The notes beneath the pieces were generated by a model. The model had not been told where the DNA came from, made no database searches, and worked only from the letters and a program-made list of their open reading frames with translations. This document shows positions 38,685 to 48,652 of a stretch of 64,000 bases of DNA, piece by piece. The position numbers and the translations under genes were made by a program. Source of the stretch: Bugula neritina. Its lineage: Eukaryota; Bryozoa; Gymnolaemata; Cheilostomatida; Bugulidae. The first letter of the stretch is position 1, and the number at the start of each line of letters is the position of its first letter. Location: NCBI GenBank assembly GCA_964035545.1, contig OZ037765.1, positions 11,154,698 through 11,218,697 of the forward strand, read 5' to 3'.

Positions 38685-41187
38685 TTTTCAATGTAGTAGC
38701 ATCGGCTGCTTTAAGCTGCATCCATTTCTAAATAACATTTCCTGATAAAGAAATGGAATTTGAGTATAATTAGTAAATAAATTTTATTTTTTTTCAAATA
38801 TTTCAGACTACAATGTTCCATTAGAAAAAAATATAGAATATATTTAACCAGAGCTGATTTATAAATACATCTGTTCATTCCAATAAAAATCCCGTATAAT
38901 TCAGTATGCACAACAAAACGATAAATACGTGTACAAAACCTAATTTTAAAAAGAAGAACCACTACTACATAGAACATCTAGTTAACTTAGGATCATGGAA
39001 TGGCATATCTAGAACATAATAAATTTTTATTCAACGTGCATAATCAATCTTTTTATATCGTTGAAATTTTAAATAGGAATTTACACCAACATTTAAATTG
39101 GTAACTTTTTCAAATATAAACAAATTAAAGGTTAAAGATATAATAAATGCAAAATAAAAAAATACGAGAATTAATACTATTTAAACAACAATGTTAGAAA
39201 CTGAAAAATATTAATCAATAAAATAAATATAGGTTCTCTTTACAGTGGTTACCAAAAGACAGCAAATACAGATAAGAGATCTATCTAATTTCAATTATAG
39301 AATTGTTTTTGACCATTGATAATGACAATAAAATTTAGTAAATGTTAAGACTAATTGCTTATATTTTGAAAACTACTACAAAGATTTTTCAAGTTCTAAA
39401 TATATGAGTTGAAATGAATTGATTGGGCATATTTGAAGTGAATTTTCAAATAAAGTTTTAGGCTTACAATTATAATTCTTAAAAGAATCACCGTATCGTT
39501 GCAATAATAACTATTTGTTGAACTCTAGCTGTATCACTTGGATAGTTTACAATAACTATGAGGCTTGATCAGAATATGGCTCATATTATTCTAACTGATT
39601 TAGAGAATAGATATTCTTTGTATTTATTGCAGAGTATAACTATGTATAGTTATTATTTAGAGTCAATATTATTGAATATCAATATAATTGTATGATACAG
39701 CAAAACATGAAAAAAATAACTAACCAATAGAATAAAAAGCATGTCATAAGTCTGCTAAAATCATTGAGCATAACACTGGTGGTAGCAATCTGTATAATTT
39801 GATATTTACAGTAAAAATTTCAGTTTACATGCCTATTTGGTGTCATTCTAGATAGATGACTTCCAGTTAGATGACCTAATAATCAGCAATACATAGTAAC
39901 ATGAATATTAATATGCATGCAATTAATATTATTATTGAATTTATTATCACAAATTAAAACAAAATCATATCATTGTTACTGTAATAGTAATCTAACAATT
40001 CCTTCAGCTTAAACTCAGAAGCTTACAATTGCCAATAGTAAAAATGCTAAAATTTAAAAGCAGCAATTTGAATTTTGGACTTTCACTTTGACCAACTACT
40101 ACTAGGCCTGCAGCAAGTCAATTACTATTACTATCAGTATAGGTACAAATGTATTTGTGTTACTATTGGTGTTAGTGTATTACCATTCGAAAAGTAAATT
40201 TTGAAAATTCAAGTCAACTTCAAATTGAGTTCAAATGCTTGAAGCCTTGAACAGCTGCAAGTGTAAGTTTAACTTTAAGTTTACGTTAAGCTAAATCAAT
40301 CACAATCACAAAGATTCAATAATCACAATCACAATGACTAAAAGACGTGAGACTAAGAGTAAGAGTAAGACTAAGACTAAGAGTAGGTGTAGCAACTGTA
40401 AAGTGTAAGCCGAATCGGAATCAAGTCAATGAGTTTAAAATGAAAATTAAAGTTTTAATATTTTATTTTTTAATTCAAAATTAAATTTAAACCTAAAGTA
40501 CTCATACTCATACTGATGCTCATAAGTCTCATAGTCATAGTGATAGTGATAGTCATACTGATAGTGATACTGATACTCATAGTCATACTCATACTGATAG
40601 TAATGTGATACTGATAGTGATACTGGAGTTGCAACGTCAGGCTCAGCTAAACACAATTTTGACGCTGAAAATCACTATAAATACTGGTTGGCAGTTTTTA
40701 ATCACAGCATAAGCATATTCACTAAATATCATATCGTCATTGTGAATATAAATATCAATATCATACCAACTAAAACTGTTGAGCAGCAATTGCAGCCGAA
40801 CTTACTACAACTATTAAACGGAAGTGCATTCACACTAAAACGAACTTAGTGGACACGCTGAATGCTTTTTCTTTTTCTGGTGAGATTCTATATTAGCAAA
40901 TATTCATAGTTGAGTTTTCTACCGTCACGTACCTCAATTACTTCAGGCCCTACGTAAGGCTTCAATGCAATATTGGAAGTTGTACCCCGGTGTTACATTA
41001 TAGTCCAAAATTACATTTGCACACAAAAATAATGTTGTTCTAAACGATATTGATAAATTTTTGTATAATCATATACTAACTAGTAGTATTATTATGTGTA
41101 TGATATTTTTGTTTGCATAGCTGTATGTTTGGATTTCAGAGCTACATGATGTGGCAGTCAACTCTCAGTATCAATATGACCATCAGT
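38685..41187. other. Divergent intergenic region between CCDC149 and the p24 gene
   Basis: 2.5 kb separating two genes transcribed away from each other, so it should hold both promoters. No ORF resembles a gene. A degenerate hexamer repeat lies at 40495-40625. I see no clear core promoter motif. Confidence 0.5.
40495..40625. repeat. Degenerate hexanucleotide repeat (ATACTS/ATAGTS)
   Basis: About 20 consecutive six-base words of the form CATACT, GATAGT, CATAGT or GATACT. On the minus strand this gives an artificial Tyr-rich open frame. Similar patches occur at 41855-42000, 47150-47290 and 53660-54070. Confidence 0.8.
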
Positions 41188-44100
41188 ATGCATAAACAAA
41201 TTCAATTTCTTGTCGTTTTTATATTAATGTCAAGCATTTCTGCTTTGTACTTTCATATCCAGGAAACAGAGAAAAAATGTTTTATAGAAGAAATTCCAGA
41301 CCAAACAATGGTAACAGGTGAGACCAGCCGTCATTAAATTTAAATTATTATAATTAATAATAATTAAATTTATTTAATAATTTAATGATTATCATTATCA
41401 TTATTGATTATTCATATTGATTAAGTTTATTTTTAAATTAATTTTGATTTATTAAATAATTATATTAATTATAATATAAAATATTTAATTTCATGTTGAA
41501 TTTAATGTTCAAATTCATAGTATTATCAAGTTTAAAATTAATCAGTATCACTATCTGTAAGTGTAAGACTAAGTGTATAGTAACAGTTAATTACTATTTT
41601 TATTAGTATTAGTATTACTATTAGACATTAGTATTACTATTAGTAATACTAATACTAATAGTAATAGTTATACTAATGTAACAGTAATACTAATACTAAT
41701 AGTAATACTAAGTCTAATAGTTATAGTGTATACTGTATAGTAAATTAAAATATATATTAATAATAATATTTATATTATAATTATTATAAAATAATAAACA
41801 TTATTTAAATATGCGAGACCTAGGGCCTGGGGGGCAAGGGGCTGAGAGTGAGACGTAATACTGATACTGATACTCATAGTAATGCTCATAGAGTTAGACA
41901 TAGCTCAGACTTTAACTCATAAGTCAATTTGTCATAGTTATACTTGTACTTGTAGTTATAGTATAAGTTATACTCATACTGATACTGATTATCATAATCA
42001 TAATGATAATGTCAATGATATCCTATTCATATTGAAGTGATATTGATTACCAGTGTCACTTAATCATTATCATTATGATAATGATTATGTTGTACTTCAG
42101 GGCAGGGTTGGGGTCAATTGCATGTGAATGTAATTAATTACAACTACAATTACATGAAGATTTGTCAATTACAATTATAATTACAGTTAAAAAGTGATGT
42201 AATTAATTACAATTACATGGCAATGTAATTAATTACAATTACAATTACTATTGTTCTCATAAGGGATAAACGGAAGTTATGCAATCTCACTTCTGGGGTC
42301 CAACTACCAGGGGCAATTTTGACAGTGGTGAATCAGCAGTGATACTATACTACATTGACTTAGTTTGAACTTGTTATTTAACAGTAGGCATGGTAGGAAA
42401 AGCATGAATGTTTTATGATTTAAAAGTTTGAAGTAATTTACATGTAATTATAAAGTAATTGTAAAAATCAATTACATTAGATATGTAATTAATTACAATT
42501 ACATTTTTATACATCAATTGCAAATTACATTCAATCACTTGAAAAAATGTAATTAATTACAACCAATTACAAATTACAATTACCCCAACCCTGCTGCAGA
42601 GTCAAATGTATAATTTATTTTTGTAAGTTCCTCATGGGAAATTTTTTACCAAGATTCTTGACATATTCCAAGATAGGTTCACACAAGCTGATATATGCAA
42701 GTCGTTGTACTCTTTTTGGGGTACCCATACTGTTAAGGTACAATTTTCTTTAAGTTGAATTTTAAGTCTATCTGATAGTTTGCTTCAAGATGATTAGTTT
42801 AGCCTGTTCTAGTATTCTCTATTCTGTAGTTAGCTGAAATTAGGCTTTTGATTTTAAGGTTAAAATCAAATAATTTCAACTTGGTTAAATTATTTTTAAG
42901 CTATGATTTGATCTCTTGTCAGTTTTAAAATCAAACTTTATATCTTGTATAATACATATTTTACTAGATTTATAATTATGTTATAATATAGGATATATAA
43001 TAGGACATATTAGTTTTATTATAAATATTGTTTATTATATATTATGTAAATTAAGTTAGCTAAAACTAGTGGCCTGATGAAATTAAATGAATCGTAATTG
43101 CCAAATTTAAGTGATTGTAGTTTCAAATCTGAAATTTAGTTTTTTAACTCATAACTCATAGCCATAGATGAAAGTTTAAGTTAAATTGAAACTATTTTTT
43201 TACAATTTTTTCATTGTTATTAGTGTTTAATCCAGTAATTTTAAAGTACTCCAGTGTTGCGTATATGTGTAGAGCCAAAGTGCTTCATTTGTTTTGGTTG
43301 TGAACCAGTGGATACTCACAGTTGGCTAGTATTGCATTATTTTATGTTCAAGCATTATTGGGGCCCAAATTTCAGTTCTTTATGGCAGGAAGCTACTGTA
43401 GTAAGCATAGGAGCTTGTTTGTAGCTGGTGAAAGACTAAGTAGTGATGAAATTCTGATTTCTTTCATTCATAACTTTGCATAGTTTGTTTTGTTAGAGAA
43501 TTCCTAACTATAGTGTTTTCTGTGTAGCTGTTATATGTGTATGTATACACACCGAACTACACATGCATATTCAATATAGATTGAAATATTTGTAGGAAGT
43601 GTCAATTTTTGAAGCTTGAAAGCTTGAATAATTTTGGTATTACTTTTGACAGAAAGTTGCTTGTCGGTATTTTTTGAGTATTCAGGTTTGATGAGCAAAT
43701 AAATTGCTTATTTTATCTACAGAAAAACCTTTAAAGGTCACCAACCCTTTAACTATCCTTTAGCTGGTGTCACAGATTGCTGTAAAAGCTTACTATCCAT
43801 ATTCCTGATTTTTATATGCAAAACTTCCTTTCTAAATTTTACCTTTAAATAATATGCAAAACCTGTTTTGTCTTCAATCACATGATATATGGTGTTGTTT
43901 TAAAAATACGTTAAAAGTTTCTAGAGTATTTAAACAATCTCATTTGCTAACGATCTATACTATAGGAAACTATAAGGTGGAAATGTTTGACGAACAGAAG
44001 AACACTTTTGTTCCAACACTGGTAGGTTTGGGCATGTTAGTACAAGTTAAGGATCCTGAAGAGAAAGAACTCCTATCAAGGGTAACTTACTTTTCACTAT

Positions 44101-45840
44101 TTAACTATATGAATAATTCTATTTAATGAATGTGTCGCAGGATTGTACAAAGTGCAGGAATGGGACGATGGAACTAAAGATTATTATGACCAGGCTGCAT
44201 TTAGCTATGGCATGCATGTAGAAGTGCTTGATCCCACTGGACACCCTCAATTATCAAGAGTAATTGCTGTGGCCGTCAAAACTCAAATTATCTATGTGTT
44301 AATTATAGTAGTGGGGGCAAATAAAGTCTTCCAGTATTTGATCTCTTGTCTTGTCTTGTGTTGAATTTATAAAGTTTATTGTGTAATTGTCATGTTAAAT
44401 TTCGGTTGTAGCTACGTCTTTCTATGTGAAATTATAATGTATGATTTGTTATAACATCATGCTGTCATTTACTAGGCTCCTCAGTCAATGGTTTCATTGG
44501 CAATCAACATTTCTGTCTTTGCTCTGTGAATCTAAGCCTTACTTAAACCACACTTGGCAATAACTCTAAAAGTTAGATTATTGTACCTAGTCAGTAGTTC
44601 TATTTGAGCTGTTTGCTCTGGTGAAATGTGACCTTTCTCAAGATTGCCACTTACTACATTTGTATATAATTTCAATGGCATGTTTACTGAGCTAGTTATC
44701 ACATTTTTGCATCAACCAATCGTACTGCAGTTGGACTAGTCTCTTATCAAACTCATCTAAGATGCTTTGTTAGTGCTTTTTCAAAATTTGGAGTCATGTG
44801 ATCTTTCACAAAGAAAAATATGGTACAATAGGTTTGCATAAAGCCAATTTAATGCTTTATCGTCTTCAGTCTTAAATTAATTTTTTTAAACTGCTAAATG
44901 TTATTGGCTAGAATTCTGTTTTCAAAGTTGTTTTAGGCAAGTTTGAGTCGCATATTTTTATTGTCTATATTTATAAACCAGCGCAGGAAAATTGAATTTC
45001 TCTAGTTGGTAACCAACGAAACTCTTATAAATTTGCTATTTACATCTACTAATTAGCAAATATATTAAATGTTTTTCAGATGTATGCAGCAGAAGGAAGG
45101 TTTACATTCACTTCTCATACTTCTGGAGAACACCAGATATGTTTGCATTCAAACTCCACTGCTTGGTTTGGTGGTGGCAAACTGGTTGGTAAATTTTAGT
45201 ATTATAAAACTTCAATTCCAAATTGTATCCGTGATATTTTTTTAAAACAACCAGAATTTCAGTGGGTATATGTAGCAATAAACCTGTATTTTGATTTTTT
45301 TTCTGCATACATTAGTGTAGTTGCACAATTTGAGACAAATTGACTAATGCTTGTTGAAAAAATAAAGTGAAAATTTACTGCAAAGATGGCAATTTCTCAG
45401 TTTTCCAAAAGTATTGATTTTCCCTGTAGAGAGTCCATCTTGATATTCAAGTTGGTGATCATGCCATAGATTACCAGGATGTAGCCAACAAAGAGAAGCT
45501 GTCTGAGTTACAAATTAGAGTGCGTCAACTGCTGGAACAAGTGGAGCAAATTCAAAAAGAGCAAAACTACCAGAGGGTTTGTAATATTCTTCATTCCTAA
45601 TGCAGCCAATTGCAAAATGTGTAAGGGTTGTTTATCCAGAAGAGAACGGTCTTGTTCACCAATTGATACATCGTGTGATTTATTTTTTAGTATCGAGAAG
45701 AAAGATTTAGACAAACCAGTGAAAGCACCAACCAGCGTGTACTATACTGGGCATTGGCTCAAACTTTTGTTCTTTTATTAACTGGTTTATGGCAAATGCG
45801 ACATCTTAAAGGCTTCTTTGAGGCTAAAAAGCTTGTATAA
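41188..45840 (+). CDS. TMED9: p24 cargo receptor, TMED4/TMED9 (p24 alpha) type, with alternative exon 2
   Basis: Exons: 41188-41317, 43966-44081 (2a) or 44141-44259 (2b), 45080-45184, 45430-45576 and 45691-45840. With 2a the protein has 215 residues, with 2b 216. The ATG at 41188 is preferred over in-frame upstream ATGs (41125, 41146, 41149, 41176) because it gives a normal signal peptide before ALYFHI. Order: signal peptide (1-20), GOLD domain (KKCFIEEIP...[21 protein letters not shown]), coiled coil ([20 protein letters not shown]-like) with [18 protein letters not shown], one transmembrane segment (about 185-205), and a short tail ending KKLV, a COPI-binding dilysine signal. p24 proteins cycle between ER and Golgi and select GPI-anchored and other cargo. 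Exons 2a and 2b encode the same stretch of the GOLD domain. Intron 1 (2.6 kb) contains a hAT-like MITE. Confidence 0.95.
41340..42080. repeat. AT-rich degenerate simple-sequence tract
   Basis: Runs of TTAATTATTAAT-type sequence, then TAGTATTACTATTAG words (41580-41720) and ATACTGATACTCATAG words (41855-42000). Intronic, non-coding. Confidence 0.7.
42103..42593. mobile_element. hAT-like MITE in p24 intron 1
   Basis: The ends are inverted: CAGGGTTGGGGTCAATTG on the left, and the right end is the complement of CAGGGTTGGGGTAATTG. The ~490-bp interior is dominated by TTAATTACAATTACA words. CAGGG termini and an approximate 8-bp target duplication (CTTCAGGG left, CTGCAGAG right, 6 of 8) fit a non-autonomous hAT element. 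Confidence 0.7.
43966..44081 (+). CDS. p24 gene exon 2a (alternative GOLD-domain segment)
   Basis: 116 nt, entered in phase 1 and left in phase 0, between an acceptor TATAG and a donor GTAACT. It encodes [13 protein letters not shown] through [14 protein letters not shown], the closer match to the family stretch that begins GNY. Confidence 0.9.
44141..44259 (+). CDS. p24 gene exon 2b (alternative GOLD-domain segment)
   Basis: 119 nt with the same phases as 2a, between an acceptor TCGCAG and a donor GTAATT. It encodes [16 protein letters not shown] through [17 protein letters not shown]. With one gap, about 14 of 39 residues match exon 2a (G, YKV, D, GM, V, V, DP, LSR). GMHVEV matches canonical TMED9 better than 2a does. 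It starts only 59 nt after 2a ends. Confidence 0.88.
44270..44363 (+). mobile_element. Possible orphan LINE 3' end
   Basis: Directly after exon 2b: GGGGGCAAATAAAG followed within 30 nt by TCTTGTCTTGTCTTGTG. A G-rich box, AATAAAG and a pentamer tail are the typical end of CR1/Jockey-like LINEs. It differs from the element at 1-4031. No ORF remnant is visible. Confidence 0.4.
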
Positions 45841-45990
45841 ACAGTGAATTCCATAACTGCTGTACATTAGGCCTTTTCTGATTTTTCACTTTGTTGTAGA
45901 TGGCACTAGTTTATCACTGTTATGCAGTTTACTTACTTTATATGTAATAACTATGATCTAATTATTATGAATTTAGTTAAGCTTCTTTTT

Positions 45991-45996
45991 AATAAA
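45991..45996 (+). terminator. Candidate poly(A) signal of the p24 gene
   Basis: AATAAA about 150 nt after the stop codon, in a T-rich context. Confidence 0.55.
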
Positions 45997-47801
45997 TTTT
46001 TCATGTTTCTCTCACAAGATATCTACTTGTTTTGAAAACACTAATACAAGTTTGTAATCAAAATTGGTATCTTGGTAACCGGTTTGAGTGAAGGCTCTTT
46101 AAATGAGCTATTGATAAAGACAGTACCCAAATTTTGTGTGCAATGTGTTATATAAATTTAAAGGTCTGCATAAGTTGTGTTAAGCTCTTTCCACATTCCT
46201 ATGTTTATGAAAAGCACCATCTGTTGAAGTAATTTCAAGTAGTTGTTGCTAACATATCGATATCACCATGTTAATTTTTTATGAAATGATTAATACAAAC
46301 CCAGTCTTTGTCATACATAACCTGGCAGTTGGTAGTTCAATCCTCTCTTGAATCTTGAAATTTCTCTGCAATAATGATATTAATAGCAGTTACCGTAATG
46401 CTTCTTGATTAAAAGCTCGTGCACTAAATATTATCTAAGTGAAGGCTCATTTACTAAATAATGTCGCAAACTTTGACCACTTTTACACATTTATATCTAG
46501 ATGTTTAATATATTGATGTGAATGTTGACTTTTCTTGGAGTTTAATATATTTAAAACTATAATTCAAATCTCAAGTAAAACTATATCCTACAACAGATTG
46601 GCTAAAATTTTGCTGCTTTTTTCAATAGGCTGTTGGATAAAGAAAAAAACAAGTTAGAAACAACAAAATGCCATTAGCAGTTTTCAAGTGGACAACATTT
46701 GGGTGCTGCATAATGTTGGAGTTGTGTTCCTCACTAGTGAGTCGAAGTCTTAACAGCCAGGAAGCAAAATAAATCCGCTTTTTAATTATTATTTCAGTAG
46801 CTATGCCTGAGAATACAATAATATAGCCATATGTAAAGGCATGCCCATAGTAAGCTGCAGCGACTGCAATTCCATTTCACTTCATGCAGCAAATGGGTGA
46901 AGAGTAGGAGTAATATTTATTAACCGTACTGAGCTGCAGTAAAGATCTATCAAGAGCCACTTTACTGTTACACTTTGACTTACACTTACTCTTAGTCTTA
47001 CAGTTTCTGTTACTGTTACTCATACTGTTAGTGTTAGTGTTAGAGTTATACTTAGTGAATTACTGGTGATGGTCATGGTGTACCGAGCTGGACACCATGA
47101 TGGTGACCATTACCGTCACGGTCACCATGACACTGACAGTGACTCAGACTGAAACTGTCAGTCTGTGGTACTGACTTATCAGTATGAGTATCACTATCAT
47201 TATGAGTATCAGTATGAGTATGTCCTATAGTATTACTATTACTGTTAGTATTAGTATTACTATTAGTATTAGTATTAGTCAGTAACTGTAAGACTAAGTG
47301 TAAGACTAAGTTAATTATTATCATTATCGTTATGACTTAAAGTTAATGAGTTAACCTTATGAGTTATGAGGCTGAGTGGTAGCACTTTGCTTTGCACTTG
47401 CAGCCAGAGAGATTTTAATTAATTGACTTTGATCACTCAGTTATCCGACTAACATTTACATTGGACTACTTCTTGATATTGCCTTACCATCCTAGAGCTT
47501 TACAGTTGCCATAAGTTTGACAAACATTATGATTATAATTATTAACATGCTAGCAGTAGTACTACGTCTACTCCCACAGCCATACTTATAGTTATACTGA
47601 TAGTGATACTCATGCTGGTGCTTATTAATCTTAGACTTAGGCATTAGCCACTGCCATCATTATTATGATTATATCACGAGAATCATGATAATAGTTATAC
47701 TTATAGTATTTTGATACTCATAGTCATATGATACAGATGGTGCTAACATGAGAAACACTTAATCTAAATCTGATGTCAGATGATTATACTGATAGTCCTT
47801 A

Positions 47802-48130
47802 TGGGTGCAGGTCATTTTGTATACATCTAACAGGTCGTTTTGTACACATCAATATAGATTAACTTTAATACATAATATAAACTCACGCAAGTTTATAGTC
47901 GCTATCCCTGTGAGAAACCTCTGATGGTAAGGGTTTTTGCTAGAACGGGCTAAGGACTTGTTTAAATGAGGCACAGGAGCAATTATGACTGAATGCTCTT
48001 CCTAACATCACCAATGGCCTTTGTCGTGTTCGTGTTCACAAAGCAAACGCTTTAACCCCTAGACCACGGCTGCTCCCCTTTAATACATAATATGCTTATA
48101 GTTATTTACTATTTGATGTATGAGTCATGC
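47802..48130. mobile_element. MITE fragment (copy 2), split by a SINE
   Basis: 47802-47878 and 48094-48130 together match about 6924-7060. Shared words include GGGTGCAGG, CATTTTGTA, ACACATCAATATA, TAATACATA, TTATTTGATGTATGAG. A SINE (47879-48077) separates the halves. Confidence 0.65.
47879..48077 (-). mobile_element. tRNA-derived SINE, antisense copy
   Basis: Reverse complement starts GGAGCAGCCGTGGTCTAGGG and ends near CTATAAACTTGCGTGAG. It is flanked by a perfect 16-nt target-site duplication, CTTTAATACATAATAT (47863-47878 and 48078-48093). Confidence 0.88.
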
Positions 48131-48310
48131 AGTACAATAAAATTGCATATTAATTCAATTTTTTACAAAATGTTCTTCAAATTTTAATAGTTCTTCAAAA
48201 TAACTTTAGGTGGGAATTTCTAAAAAAAAAACTAAAACTTCATCAAAGCATTAAGCTATAATTTAAAGAAATAAGTAATTGTTACAGTAGTTTTGTTTTG
48301 TTTTATCTAG

Positions 48311-48485
48311 CTTAAGGAAGCAGCCATTTTCTAGTAATTAGGAAGCGCTAAGTCATGAGTTCAAATCTTAGGAGGCATCTAGTCATGATTGCTCCTATGC
48401 TTCAAGCCAAAACGGTTAGAGGCACAGTTCTTAGCTCACTTAAAAAACCGTTACCATCAGGGGTTTTCATGGGGATAAAGACTGT
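48311..48485 (+). mobile_element. tRNA-derived SINE, diverged sense copy
   Basis: Recognisable head GAAGCAGCC, B-box region GTCATGAGTTCAAATC and tail CCATCAGGGGTTTTCATGGG. It is more diverged than the other copies, and no target duplication was recognised. Confidence 0.7.
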
Positions 48486-48652
48486 AAACAAACATGGGTT
48501 TGTTTGAGAATTATTGTTGGAAAATGGAGTTATTACAATTTACAACATAACCATTTTCAAATGTTTAGAGATTGCTGTATAGAAACTGGGGACAGTTGAA
48601 AGTAACATGTATATAATTTTATGTTGATGCTCTTAATTTTAGCAAATTAGTA

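Larger units (their letters stand above)
45841..48652. other. Intergenic region between p24 and BTBD1/2 genes
   Basis: Holds the p24 3' UTR, degenerate simple repeats (46960-47330, with a short palindromic stretch of GGTGACCATT/GGTCACCATG words near 47065-47130), a MITE fragment (47802-48130) and two SINE copies. No gene. Confidence 0.6.

Noticed and set aside
40447-40656. Tyr/Glu/His-rich open frame on the minus strand
   Set aside because: It is a translation of the degenerate hexamer repeat.
47073-47324. Asn/Thr/His-rich open frame on the minus strand
   Set aside because: Product of simple repeats; no start context and no family.
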